A DNA stretch of 64,000 nucleotides from DASQHY01 sp035602605 (GCA_035602605.1 DATNLZ010000088.1:62001-126000); one strand, 5' to 3'; shown: positions 34,092 through 43,541, numbered from the stretch's first letter. Numbers and translations are program-made. The notes: generated from the sequence alone by a model not told the origin.

Positions 34092-34969
34092 TTAAACCAC
34101 CGCCTCACCCGATGTCCGAATCCAGAAAATTCGTACGAGATTCCAAACCGTAGCAAGAAGCGGTGACTGCTGTCGGTCAATCCAATGGTCGGCGAGATAC
34201 GAAAGGAAGTTCCGTTGGGAAGCTCCCAGGAAAGCACCGGCGCAAGATATTGCGAAGTGTTGCGGAGCGTGAAGCGGTGCCAGTCTCCAAGACCTCCATA
34301 TAGCTCAACGCCGGCACGGAAGTTTTCCCGGCAAAGGTTGCATTCTCCCGCGATCGCGGCGAGGGTTAATGGACGGCTTGCACCTAAGGCGTAGCCAAAT
34401 TCCCAGGGGACGTTGCTCAGGTTTTTCTCCGCGATGAAATTCTCTGAAATACTCCAGCCCTTGAAGTCGCTCCCGAGAATGAGTTTGGCTTCGACCTCGT
34501 GCAACCTTTCGGCGCGGGCCAAGGCGTTGGGCACCGCCTGATCCTCTTGCGAGTCAAAGCCCACGACTTCCTGCAAGGTCTTTTTCGCAGCGTTGAGGTC
34601 TGCGAATTCAACATACAGAACGGGGTTGATCCAATGCTGTCTCTTCAGGGGATGAAAGCGGTTTTCCAGACGCCACCCGGTGAACAACGTGCTGTCGTTC
34701 CGCGTGGACTGGCCCTCCAGATACAACTCGGTTGTCCACCATCCCTTCGTTCCATATTCAAACTCAACCCACGACGCAATGAAGGCATCTCCGCCTCGGG
34801 GCTTGCCGATCACCGGATTGATGGAAACCTCCAAACTGCCCGGTTCCTCCATGTGGTGGTCGTAAGTAACGAAGTAGGGTTTCTGCTGCCCATAGGCCAG
34901 CCAGGGTGCCGCGCACAATGCCAACACCAAGAGCCGAAAGTTCACTATTCTTTGAGAGCTTCGTTTCAT
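34088..34969 (-). CDS. Predicted outer-membrane beta-barrel protein
   Basis: 293-residue protein with a signal peptide (about residues 1-27, cleavage near YGQ). The mature part is rich in alternating aromatic/hydrophobic strands (WVEFEYGTKGWWTTELYLEG, INPVLYVEFADLN, FRISPTIGLTDSSHRFLLRF) and ends GISYEFSGFGHRVRRWFK. An ECNLCRENFR segment carries two cysteines (CxxC) without a histidine, so it is not a haem site. No named family is recognised. It overlaps the cytochrome c gene by 4 bases. The pair may place a cytochrome near an outer-membrane pore, which is inference only. Confidence 0.7.
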   Translation of the reverse strand: MKRSSQRIVNFRLLVLALCAAPWLAYGQQKPYFVTYDHHMEEPGSLEVSINPVIGKPRGGDAFIASWVEFEYGTKGWWTTELYLEGQSTRNDSTLFTGWRLENRFHPLKRQHWINPVLYVEFADLNAAKKTLQEVVGFDSQEDQAVPNALARAERLHEVEAKLILGSDFKGWSISENFIAEKNLSNVPWEFGYALGASRPLTLAAIAGECNLCRENFRAGVELYGGLGDWHRFTLRNTSQYLAPVLSWELPNGTSFRISPTIGLTDSSHRFLLRFGISYEFSGFGHRVRRWFK

Positions 34970-35321
34970 GAATCGAAACCCGTTGCACTCATAGTTGAGT
35001 TTTTCAACGAAATGGGGACCCTCTCTACTTGCAATTCAGTTACAACTGATAGTGGAGGGCGAGATTACGCGGCAGCAGGCGAATTGACAAGCCACCTGCA
35101 GCGAATGAGTAAAAACGTCGGGCAAAGTGGTGAGGACCAGGGCCGAACGGCATCCCCCAGAGTGTCGTGAGACCATTGCTCACCAGAAACCGCCTTCGTC
35201 CTGGATGAAATCGCATAACGATTCGGGAAGCACGGACAGTCGGCGTTTTGTGTCCAGGGAAGGCCTAGAAAGTATCCAAATTCTTGACTTGCGCCTCCAA
35301 CAGCCCTAGAGTCGAGATAAG
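34970..35321. other. Divergent intergenic region before the metal-efflux operon
   Basis: About 352 bases between divergently transcribed units. On the plus strand TTGACT (35284-35289), 17 bases, TAGAGT (35307-35312) forms a reasonable promoter only 9 bases before the ATG at 35322, so the leader would be very short. Nothing else stands out, and no metalloregulator gene is nearby. Confidence 0.45.
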
Positions 35322-35675
35322 ATGATAGGCAAGGGATCATTACTAATCCTGGTAGCAGGGGCGTCGTTGCTCCTGCAAGTTGCGGACTGCCCATCGGCCA
35401 AGACGCCTGACCAGCCGAGCATGCAATGCTGTGGCTCCATGCCATGCACGCCTACGAACAGGGGCTACGATTGCTGCAAGTCGATGGTTTCCGAGCACGC
35501 GCCCAATATGCTTCCATCGGCTCGACTGTCGCTGAACGTACCGGCAGTTGTTGCTGTCGAGCACACCGCAACGCTCGAAATGGCTCGGTCAGTTCCTGTA
35601 CCTTCGGGGACGGTTGAAGCTCCGCAACATTCGCCTCCGGATCTCTACACGCTTCACGCCTCCCTCCTGATTTAG
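35322..35675 (+). CDS. Small Cys-rich exported protein at the head of the efflux operon
   Basis: 117 residues. The N-terminus MIGKGSLLILVAGASLLLQV is a signal peptide or lipoprotein-like leader (VADC near residue 23). A cysteine cluster follows, with QCCGSMPC and GYDCCKSM, that is two CC pairs with further Cys and Met, suited to binding soft metals such as Cu(I) or Ag(I). The C-terminal half is low-complexity and proline/serine-rich. It comes before the TolC/CusB/CusA genes, where short Cys/Met-rich proteins are common. A periplasmic metal chaperone or sponge is possible but unproven. Confidence 0.6.
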   Translation: MIGKGSLLILVAGASLLLQVADCPSAKTPDQPSMQCCGSMPCTPTNRGYDCCKSMVSEHAPNMLPSARLSLNVPAVVAVEHTATLEMARSVPVPSGTVEAPQHSPPDLYTLHASLLI

Positions 35676-35676
35676 A

Positions 35677-35705
35677 CCCACCTATGGGTGTGCGTTCTGC
35701 ACACC
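35677..35705. promoter_or_regulatory. Two overlapping hairpins upstream of the TolC-like gene
   Basis: ACCCA (35677-35681) can pair with TGGGT (35685-35689), and GGTGTGC (35687-35693) can pair with GCACACC (35699-35705). The two stems share bases and cannot both form. They lie just after the stop of the Cys-rich gene and may lower or tune transcription into the pump genes. Confidence 0.35.
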
Positions 35706-35820
35706 ACGTCTCTAGTTCTATCTCTAGTTAATTTCTCGCTGCTGAGCCAGACGGCCAGAGCGCGATCACACGTCCACTTCAGGTTCTGGAATTCTCAGGG
35801 CTTTTCAGGAGGCCAATAAA

Positions 35821-37200
35821 ATGTCGGCATTGCGCGGCGAAACACCGCAAAACGAATTCTTTGTAGTCCACATTCTCTGCTTTAGCGCACTTCTCGGTTT
35901 TTTCGCGCAAGCGCCGGGAGCCGTCGGCCGAGAGCAAACCGGCGGCTCGGTTCAAGTTGCCTCGCCGCGGCAAGAACATGTGCAGGCTGGAACGGTCACT
36001 TCGCTACAGGATTTGCTGACCGAGGCCGAGCAGAACAGTCCGCAGATTCAGGCTGCCCGACAGGGCTGGAAAGCAGCACAGCAAGTTCCGACGCAAGTTT
36101 CAACCCTGCCCGACCCACAGTTCCTGTTCCAGCAAGTGAATGTCGGCAGCCCCCGCCCATTTGCGGGATATACGAACAGCGACTTCGCCTACGTCGGCTT
36201 GGGCGTCTCGCAGGATTTTCCGTATCCCGGAAAGCTTCGACTCAAAGGTGAGATCGGCAAACGCGACGCCGACGTTTCGCAGCAACAATTTGAATCCGTT
36301 CGCCGCTCGGTCCTTGCTGGAGTGAAAGCTGCCTACTTCCAGCTTGCCTATCTCTCGAAAACCCTTGCGATTCTTGAAAGCGACGGACAACTACTTCAGC
36401 AAGTCGAGAAGGCGGCTGACGCACGGTACCGTTCAGGAATGGGAAACCAGCAAGACCTGCTCCGCGCCCAGCTTGAACAAACGAAGCTGCTCCGCGAAAT
36501 AACAATGCATCACCTGGAAGTGGCCAAGTTCCAGGCCCAGCTCAAACAACTGCTCAACCGTTCCCAGTCTTCACCAGACATAGAACCTGCAGACCTGACC
36601 GAAACACCACTCCCGTATTCCTATGAAGAGCTTTTAGCCGCGACAAACGCGCAGAACCCACAAATCACCGGCGCGGAAAAGATGGTTGAGCGTCAGAAAC
36701 TGCAAGTCGATCTTGCACACAAGGATTTCTACCCGGACTTCAATGTCCAATACATGTGGCAGCGAACCGACCCGAAACAGTTTCGCGCTTACTACATGCT
36801 TAGCTTTGGCGTTCGCGTTCCCATTTATCGAAGCCGCAAACAGCGCCCCGAACTGGCGCAGGCGGAAGCTGAGCTGAATCGCTCCCGCAGTGAGTCTGAA
36901 GTTCAGTCGCAACAGGTTGCCTTTGAAGTTCGAAGCGCATACGAAACTGAGAAGAAGAGCGCCGAGTTGCTGAAACTTTATCGTGAAGGGCTTCTGCCAC
37001 AGGCACGTGCAGGATTCCAGGCGGGCATTGCAGCTTACCAAAACAATCGTCAAGACCTTCAGGCACTGCTGGCTACGTTTCTCGATGTCCTCCATTTAGA
37101 CGAGGAGTACTGGAAAAGCATCGCTGAACGGGAGACGGCATTGGCGCGACTCGAACAATTCACCGGACTGTCGTTGCGCGGCGAAGGGGCGAAGAGATGA
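35821..37200 (+). CDS. TolC-family outer-membrane efflux protein (CusC/CzcC type)
   Basis: 459-residue outer-membrane channel of a tripartite metal pump. An atypical signal region precedes the first TolC helix (SLQDLLTEAEQNSPQIQAAR), with a later pair of long alpha-helical hairpins (AGVKAAYFQLAYLSKTLAIL; ARYRSGMGNQQDLLRAQLEQ; ELAQAEAELNRSRSESEVQS; AGFQAGIAAYQNNRQDLQAL). The repeat of two similar halves is typical. AGGAGG stands 9 bases before the ATG. The stop overlaps the adaptor gene by 4 bases. Confidence 0.9.
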   Translation: MSALRGETPQNEFFVVHILCFSALLGFFAQAPGAVGREQTGGSVQVASPRQEHVQAGTVTSLQDLLTEAEQNSPQIQAARQGWKAAQQVPTQVSTLPDPQFLFQQVNVGSPRPFAGYTNSDFAYVGLGVSQDFPYPGKLRLKGEIGKRDADVSQQQFESVRRSVLAGVKAAYFQLAYLSKTLAILESDGQLLQQVEKAADARYRSGMGNQQDLLRAQLEQTKLLREITMHHLEVAKFQAQLKQLLNRSQSSPDIEPADLTETPLPYSYEELLAATNAQNPQITGAEKMVERQKLQVDLAHKDFYPDFNVQYMWQRTDPKQFRAYYMLSFGVRVPIYRSRKQRPELAQAEAELNRSRSESEVQSQQVAFEVRSAYETEKKSAELLKLYREGLLPQARAGFQAGIAAYQNNRQDLQALLATFLDVLHLDEEYWKSIAERETALARLEQFTGLSLRGEGAKR

Positions 37201-38741
37201 AAACCTATCGCACAGCGTTCTTGCTGGCCCTGATTGGAAACATCGTGCTCGCGGTCGTTCTCGTTGGGTTGTGGCGCCACGATCGCGCAGCGAAGCCGAA
37301 AGCGGATGCGAAAACCGACCGGTCGAATTCTCTCGCGGAAGATTCTATGACCACTTCCATGGAAGAAGCGCCGCTGGTTCCGGTTCAAATCTCACCGCAA
37401 CGGTTGCAGAGCATCGGCGTGAAGACCGGCGAAGTCGAACGAAAATTCGTCACCGACGAGATTCGCACCACGGGCAACGTCGTCGTGGACGAAACCCGGT
37501 TGGCTTACGTCCAGGTGCGATTCTCCGGTTATATCCAAAAAGTTTTTGCCGATGCCACGTACCAATACGTGCGTAAAGGACAGCCGCTTTTCACAATTTA
37601 TAGTCCTGATCTTGTAGCAACGGAGCGTGAGTACTTAATTGCGAAGCAGAATCAGCAACAAGTCGCCCGGAGCACGGTGCCGGGCGTTGCCTCGAGCGCG
37701 GCATCGTTGCTCGACGCTGCTGCCGAGCGTCTCAAGCAGTGGGGTGTGCCGCAAAAAGAAATCGCCCGGCTCGAATCAACCGGCCAGGTGCAACAGGAAC
37801 TTGAAGTCGGTGCTCCGGTTTCCGGCTACATCACCGAACGCAATGCGCTCCCCAGTGTTGCCGTCCAGCCGGGAATGCGCCTCTACACCATCGCCGATCT
37901 TTCGACCGTCTGGGTCCAGGCCCAAGTCTTTCAGGACGACCTTGGACGCATCAAGATTGGCGCTCCGGTGACGGTTACCTCGAACACGTATCCGAACCGG
38001 ACATTCAGTGGCCTTGCGGACTTTATCTACCCGCAGGTCGAGATGGAGACAAGAACAGCCAAGGTGCGAATGGTCCTTTCGAATCCGGGTCTGCCGCTCA
38101 AACCGGGCATGTTCGTCAACGTATCGATAAAAGTGCCGATGGGACGGCAACTTGTGATTCCGGCAAGTGCTGTCCTGCAGTCCGGCACTCGCCAGATCGC
38201 TTTTGTGGACCGTGGCGGTGGTTATCTGGAGCCTCGTGACGTGCAGTTAGGAACTCGTGCCGGCGATGACTTCGTCGTCCTGATAGGCCTCAAGGAAGGC
38301 GAGAAGATCGTCATTTCCGCAAACTTCCTCATTGATTCGGAAAGTCAGCTTCAGGCCGCGCTACGGTCATTTATCCCGCCTCCGCCGGGAGCGGGTGCAG
38401 CCTCGACGATGAATACTCCCAAAGCAAATGCGGAACTGACCTCAGATCCCAGCCCGCCTCATAAAGGGCGAAACGTTTTTCGGGTGAAACTCACGGATCC
38501 GAGTGGCGCGGCAATCTCTGGCGCAGAGGTCAGCGTGATATTTTTCATGCCAGCCATGCCAGAGATGGGAATGGCCGCCATGCGTACGCCCGTGACTGTT
38601 TCGGAAAAAGGTGCGGGTATCTACGAAGCTTCTGGTCAGCTGGAGAGCGGCGGAACGTGGCAAGTCACGATCCTGGCCCGGAAAGACGGCCAAACCATCG
38701 TGAGCAAACAATTGTCCGTTAACGCCACCGGAGGGATGTAG
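37197..38741 (+). CDS. RND periplasmic adaptor (CusB type) with C-terminal FixH-like domain
   Basis: 514-residue membrane-fusion protein. A membrane anchor at residues 5-25 is followed by the CusB-type barrel-sandwich and lipoyl regions (GNVVVDETRLAYVQVRFSGY, GQPLFTIYSPDLVATEREYL) and a beta-barrel domain (VWVQAQVFQDDLGRIKIGAP, RTAKVRMVLSNPGLPLKPGM). After about residue 395 an extra domain of about 100 residues begins, RNVFRVKLTDPSGAAISGAE with VSVIFFMPAMPEMGMAAMRT; this matches the FixH/YtkA-like fold and has a Met-rich loop. Standard CusB lacks it. It could hand Cu(I) to the pump, which is inference. Gene order TolC-adaptor-pump is classical. Confidence 0.9.
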   Translation: MKTYRTAFLLALIGNIVLAVVLVGLWRHDRAAKPKADAKTDRSNSLAEDSMTTSMEEAPLVPVQISPQRLQSIGVKTGEVERKFVTDEIRTTGNVVVDETRLAYVQVRFSGYIQKVFADATYQYVRKGQPLFTIYSPDLVATEREYLIAKQNQQQVARSTVPGVASSAASLLDAAAERLKQWGVPQKEIARLESTGQVQQELEVGAPVSGYITERNALPSVAVQPGMRLYTIADLSTVWVQAQVFQDDLGRIKIGAPVTVTSNTYPNRTFSGLADFIYPQVEMETRTAKVRMVLSNPGLPLKPGMFVNVSIKVPMGRQLVIPASAVLQSGTRQIAFVDRGGGYLEPRDVQLGTRAGDDFVVLIGLKEGEKIVISANFLIDSESQLQAALRSFIPPPPGAGAASTMNTPKANAELTSDPSPPHKGRNVFRVKLTDPSGAAISGAEVSVIFFMPAMPEMGMAAMRTPVTVSEKGAGIYEASGQLESGGTWQVTILARKDGQTIVSKQLSVNATGGM

Positions 38742-38742
38742 C

Positions 38743-41700
38743 GTGATCGCCAACTGGATTGATTGGTGCGCTCGAAATCGTTTCCTCGTTGTAATGGGAA
38801 CACTCCTCCTTGTGCTCTCAGGAGTCTGGGCTCTGCGTCACATCCCGCTCGACGCGTTGCCAGACATTTCCGATGTGGAAGTGATTATCCACACCCCTTG
38901 GACGGGTCAGCCACCCAGCATTATCGAAGACCAGGTGACTTACCCCATCGTCACTACGCTTCTTGCCGCACCCCATGTCAAGGCCGTGCGAGCACAAACC
39001 ATGTTTGGCGACTCCTACGTCTTTGTCGTATTTGAAGACAGTACAGATTTGTACTGGGCGCGGTCGCGAGTCTTGGAGTACATGCAACAGATCACAGGAC
39101 GTTTGCCGGCAGGCGTCCATCCGGTCATCGGGCCGGACGCGACCGGCGCAGGATGGGTCTATGAATACGCGCTCGTGGACCATAGCCATCAACGCAGTTT
39201 GGCCGACTTGCGCAGCCTTCAAGATTGGTATCTCCGCTACCAGCTAGAAACTGTTCCTGGAGTAGCCGAGGTAGCCACCATTGGTGGATTCGTGCGCCAG
39301 TACCAGGTCAACCTCGATCCCGAGAAACTTCGTGCCTACGGCATCCCTCTCTCGACCGTCATTGAAAAAGTTCGAGCAAGTACAAACGAAGTTGGTGGAC
39401 GTCTGCTTGAAATGGGTGGGGCTGAATACATGATTCGGGGACTCGGCTATTTGCGTTCGCTGAGCGATTTAGAAACCGTTCCTGTGACGACCAAGAACGG
39501 CACGCCGGTCCTCGTCCGAAATCTCGGGACAGTTACCTTCGGGCCGGACATCCGCGAAGGTGTTGCAGAGTGGCAAGGCGAAGGGGAAACCGTTGGCGGG
39601 ATCGTCGTGATGCGCGACGGGATGAATGCCCTCAGCGTCATCAATGGCGTCAAGCAGAAACTCTTGAACATCAAACCCTCGCTGCCACGCGGTGTCGAAG
39701 TGGTAGCTGGGTACGACCGCTCTGGATTGATTCACGCATCCATCGAAACGCTGCAACGCGACTTGCTCGAAGAAGCCATTATCGTCAGCATCGTGATCAT
39801 CATTTTCTTGTTCCACTTCCGTTCGGCGCTAATCCCAATTCTGACGCTGCCTATTGCCGTAGTCGCATCCTTCATCCCGATGTACTACCTCCATGTCACG
39901 TCGAACATCATGTCGCTCGGCGGTTTAGCCCTAGCCATTGGCGTCCTCGTGGACGCCGCCATCGTCATGGTGGAAAACGGATATCGGCACCTTTCCGAGC
40001 GGCAATCCTCCGAATCCGCGCCTCTTTCTGAGCCACAGAGACGGAAGATCCTGTTGGATTCAGCGAAACAAGTGGGTCCCGCTATTTTCTTTTCACTGGT
40101 GATCATCGTGGTTTCCTTCCTGCCGGTGTTCTTATTGGAGGCACAAGAAGGACGCATGTTTCGTCCCCTGGCGTGGACGAAGACCCTGGCCGTTGGCTTC
40201 TCCTCCGTGCTGGCTATCACGCTGGTGCCCGTACTCATGATCCTTTTTATCCGTGGACGGCTGATACCTGAATCGCGGAATCTAATTTCAAGAATGACCC
40301 AGGCTCTTTATTTACCCGTTCTGCGCCTCTGCTTGCGTTTTCGCAAAACTACCTTGCTCCTGAACTTGATATTTCTCGTCATTACTTTGCCTCTAGCTTT
40401 GAAAATCGGCAGTCAATTCATGCCGCCCCTTTCTGAAGGTTCAGCCCTGTACATGCCGACGGCCCTCCCGGGCATTTCCATCGGGCAAGCCTCGCTTTTG
40501 CTGCAGGAGCAGGACCGGATCATCCGCACGTTTCCAGAAGTTGAGACAGTATTCGGAACGGTAGGACGTTCCGACAGTGCTACCGACAATGCGCCCCTCG
40601 ATATGTACGACACGACCATAATGCTCAAGCCGCGTAATCAGTGGCGAGCGGGAATGACGTACGAAAAGCTCATTCAGGAAATGGACTCGAAACTCCAGTT
40701 TCCTGGCTTGTCCAACACTTGGACCATGCCGGTGGAAAACCGGCTTGACATGGAATTAACGGGCATCAAAACGCCTCTCGGTCTGAAGATTCAGGGTCCC
40801 AATCTTGAAGGCATCCAGCAAGTTGGATCGCAGGTACAGCAGATCCTCTCGGCCATTCCCGAGATGCGCTCCATTTTTGCCGAGCGCGTTTCGCAAGGTT
40901 TTTATCTCAACGTCGAGGTGAATCGTGCAGAGGCGGCTCGCTACGGTCTGAGCATTGCTGACGTTCAGCAGGTGGTCACTTCGGGAATCGGTGGCGAAAT
41001 GGTCGCTGAAAACGTCGAGGGCCGCGAGCGGTATCCAGTGAATGTCCGGTATAACCGCGACTTTCGGGACAACGTCGAAGAATTGCGGCGCGTCCTGATT
41101 GGAACGCCCTCTGGCGCGCAGATTCCGGTTTCCGATGTCGCGAAAATCTCGTTCTCTCGGGGGCCCTCAATGATCCGCGATGAAGACGGCGCGCTGACCG
41201 GCTACGTTTACATCGATCTGAACACCAAAGACTACGGCGGCTTCGTAGCGAAAGCGAGCACCCTACTCAAGCAAAAGCTCTCCCTGCTGCCAGGTTTTAC
41301 GTACAAATGGTCAGGCGAATACGAGTTTGAGGTGCGCGCAAAACAGCGCCTGCAAGTAATCCTTCCGATCGTCTTTTTTGTTATCTTCTTGTTGCTGTAT
41401 ATGGTGTTTCACTCCGTCACCGAGGCCGCTGTCCTTATTTTCCCGACGATTTACGCACTCACCGGAGGCCTAATCTTGCAGCGCCTGCTAGGCTACAACT
41501 TCAGCGTAGCGGTGTGGGCTGGTTACATCGCCTTGTTTGGAATTGCCGTTGAAACCGGCGTGGTGATGGTCGTGTACCTCCACGAAGCCTTGGATCACCG
41601 ACTCAACTCCGGCGCCTCACTGCGTCATGAGGACATTGAAGCAGCAGTAATCGAGGGTGCAGTCCAACGGCTGCGACCAAAGCTCATGACGGTGTGCGTT

Positions 41701-41904
41701 GTACTGGCAAGCCTGATCCCCATTCTGTGGGAAACAGGTGTTGGTTCCGACGTCATGAAACCAATTGCCGCTCCCATGGTGGGCGGCATGATCACATCAA
41801 CGATTCACGTTTTGATTCTAGTGCCCGTCTTCTTTGCCTTGATGAAGGAGCGTGCGTTGCGCCGTGGAACATTACTGCCACGAGCGCCGCAGTCGGATTT
41901 GTAG
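38743..41904 (+). CDS. cusA: Heavy-metal efflux RND pump, CusA type
   Basis: 1053-residue inner-membrane proton-driven pump. Twelve-helix RND architecture is evident, with the TM4 proton motif LALAIGVLVDAAIVMVENGY; this Asp-Ala-Ala form is that of monovalent-cation (Cu+/Ag+) pumps rather than the CzcA form. Two of the three CusA metal-site methionines are present, M670 (ENRLDMELTG) and M753 (GGEMVAENVEG). The third (CusA M672) aligns with Tyr831 in DLNTKDYGGFV. C-terminal TM regions (LRPKLMTVCVVLASLIPILW; APMVGGMITS) are complete. The start is GTG at 38743, one base after the adaptor stop. The ion could be Cu+/Ag+ with altered affinity. Confidence 0.92.
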   Translation: MIANWIDWCARNRFLVVMGTLLLVLSGVWALRHIPLDALPDISDVEVIIHTPWTGQPPSIIEDQVTYPIVTTLLAAPHVKAVRAQTMFGDSYVFVVFEDSTDLYWARSRVLEYMQQITGRLPAGVHPVIGPDATGAGWVYEYALVDHSHQRSLADLRSLQDWYLRYQLETVPGVAEVATIGGFVRQYQVNLDPEKLRAYGIPLSTVIEKVRASTNEVGGRLLEMGGAEYMIRGLGYLRSLSDLETVPVTTKNGTPVLVRNLGTVTFGPDIREGVAEWQGEGETVGGIVVMRDGMNALSVINGVKQKLLNIKPSLPRGVEVVAGYDRSGLIHASIETLQRDLLEEAIIVSIVIIIFLFHFRSALIPILTLPIAVVASFIPMYYLHVTSNIMSLGGLALAIGVLVDAAIVMVENGYRHLSERQSSESAPLSEPQRRKILLDSAKQVGPAIFFSLVIIVVSFLPVFLLEAQEGRMFRPLAWTKTLAVGFSSVLAITLVPVLMILFIRGRLIPESRNLISRMTQALYLPVLRLCLRFRKTTLLLNLIFLVITLPLALKIGSQFMPPLSEGSALYMPTALPGISIGQASLLLQEQDRIIRTFPEVETVFGTVGRSDSATDNAPLDMYDTTIMLKPRNQWRAGMTYEKLIQEMDSKLQFPGLSNTWTMPVENRLDMELTGIKTPLGLKIQGPNLEGIQQVGSQVQQILSAIPEMRSIFAERVSQGFYLNVEVNRAEAARYGLSIADVQQVVTSGIGGEMVAENVEGRERYPVNVRYNRDFRDNVEELRRVLIGTPSGAQIPVSDVAKISFSRGPSMIRDEDGALTGYVYIDLNTKDYGGFVAKASTLLKQKLSLLPGFTYKWSGEYEFEVRAKQRLQVILPIVFFVIFLLLYMVFHSVTEAAVLIFPTIYALTGGLILQRLLGYNFSVAVWAGYIALFGIAVETGVVMVVYLHEALDHRLNSGASLRHEDIEAAVIEGAVQRLRPKLMTVCVVLASLIPILWETGVGSDVMKPIAAPMVGGMITSTIHVLILVPVFFALMKERALRRGTLLPRAPQSDL

Positions 41905-42047
41905 GGATTCCTCAACTCGCCACCAGCCGCCTTTGAGGGCTTGGCTCGATACCGACCATTGCCTTTCTTATTTTGCGGGAATAGACTAGGCAACCCTCGA
42001 AATCCCCAGAAGCCCCGCGTGTTTAGGATCACGCCAAGGAGGCGACA

Positions 42048-43541
42048 ATGAAGAACAGTCTGTTCCTCATCGGTTGGTCCGCCCTGGTTATTTTGCCAGC
42101 GCTGGCGCTAGCGACGTCGGCCAGCGCCCAAGAGCACCTCCAAACGAACCCCGACGCCGTTTTCAAGACCCACGTTCGCCACCTCAATTCTGTCGTCAAT
42201 CTTGAAGCTTCGCGCAAGCAAACGATCCCGCTAGCCATAACCCCGGACGCGCTTTTCAGCGGCAACCCTTACGGCGTCGGGCCGACCGTGATGCCCACCA
42301 CCACGCTGCCGGAAGCGGAGGAACACATCGCAGTCGATCCCCTAAATCCTGCGAACCTCGTCACTGCCGTGAGTGACTTCTCGAGCGTTCTCGGCTTCAA
42401 TACCACTAAGTTTGCATACTCCAATGATGGTGGCGGCACGTGGACCGAAAGCTTTATTCCGCTGGATCCATTCTTCGGGTTTTTCCCAGCGACAGGAGAT
42501 GGATTCCTCTGGTTTGCCAATAGCGACCCCGTCGTGGCCATCGACCGAGCGGGCAACGTTTATCTGGCAGACCTGTACTTGGACGCGATCGATAATGGGA
42601 ATGGCTTTTACGTCAGTGTGGGCACTGTGAGCGGAGGCGCCGGTTCCTTCTCAGTCGCCAATACGCTCCCGGTTATCACCAACCCTGACGCATCGACCCC
42701 TTTCCTGGAGGACAAGCCGTGGATCGCCGTGGACAACAGCAATGATCTTGCGACCACGGGCACGGTTTACGCTGCCTGGTCGCACTTCTTCGACAACGGC
42801 ACAAATGACTTTATCGCTGTCTCTCACTCGCCGAACCAAGCCCTCACGTGGACCACTCCCATGCAGGTCAGCCTGCCTGCCCAGAACGGCACGGTGCAGG
42901 GTGCACAGTTGGCGGTCGGGCCAAATGGCGAGGTGTACGTGGCCTACGAAGTATTTTATACGGGCAACAACCGGCAGCAGTTTCTCGCCAAGTCTACCGA
43001 CGGCGGCCAAACCTTCACCACGCCGGTTGCAATTACACCCGTCTTTAGCGATTTGACTTTCAGCTCAACGTACCGCAAGAACAGCCTCCCCGCCATGGCC
43101 GTCAATCCCACCACCGGTGATGTGGTGGTGCTCTACGCGGCGCAACTTGCGCAGGGAGCGAAGATACAATTTATTATTTCGACCAACGGCGGGGCTGGCT
43201 TCTCGAATCCGGTAACCATTAACGACGTCCCCACCGGCCAGCAATTCATGCCTGCCGTGGCCATCGACTCGGCCGGGGTGATTCACGCCAGCTGGTTCGA
43301 CACGAGAAATAATCCTGGATCGGCGGCGCAATACGATATTTACGCAACGTTTTCGCGCGACCGTGGCGCATCGTTTGCCCCCAATGGTCGGGTCACCTTG
43401 TCGCTCATCAACGCAGGCTCCGCGACGTTTATTGGAGATTACTCCGGCAATGCCGCCGCAGGTGGCTTCGCCCATCCGGTGTGGACCAGTGGAGGCTTCA
43501 ACAATGGTCGGCTTCAGACCGCAACGCTGACGACGCCCTAA
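42048..43541 (+). CDS. Secreted BNR/sialidase-like beta-propeller protein
   Basis: 497-residue exported protein. The signal peptide (about 1-27, cleavage after ASA) is followed by repeated BNR/Asp-box motifs, e.g. YSNDGGGTWTESFIP, SHSPNQALTWTTPMQ, KSTDGGQTFTTPVAI and FSRDRGASFAPNGRV. These Asp-boxes define a six-bladed propeller as in sialidases and exo-glycosidases. The sialidase arginine triad and FRIP motif are not evident, so enzymatic sialidase activity is not supported. AAGGAGG lies 6 bases before the ATG. It stands alone after the efflux operon. Confidence 0.85.
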   Translation: MKNSLFLIGWSALVILPALALATSASAQEHLQTNPDAVFKTHVRHLNSVVNLEASRKQTIPLAITPDALFSGNPYGVGPTVMPTTTLPEAEEHIAVDPLNPANLVTAVSDFSSVLGFNTTKFAYSNDGGGTWTESFIPLDPFFGFFPATGDGFLWFANSDPVVAIDRAGNVYLADLYLDAIDNGNGFYVSVGTVSGGAGSFSVANTLPVITNPDASTPFLEDKPWIAVDNSNDLATTGTVYAAWSHFFDNGTNDFIAVSHSPNQALTWTTPMQVSLPAQNGTVQGAQLAVGPNGEVYVAYEVFYTGNNRQQFLAKSTDGGQTFTTPVAITPVFSDLTFSSTYRKNSLPAMAVNPTTGDVVVLYAAQLAQGAKIQFIISTNGGAGFSNPVTINDVPTGQQFMPAVAIDSAGVIHASWFDTRNNPGSAAQYDIYATFSRDRGASFAPNGRVTLSLINAGSATFIGDYSGNAAAGGFAHPVWTSGGFNNGRLQTATLTTP

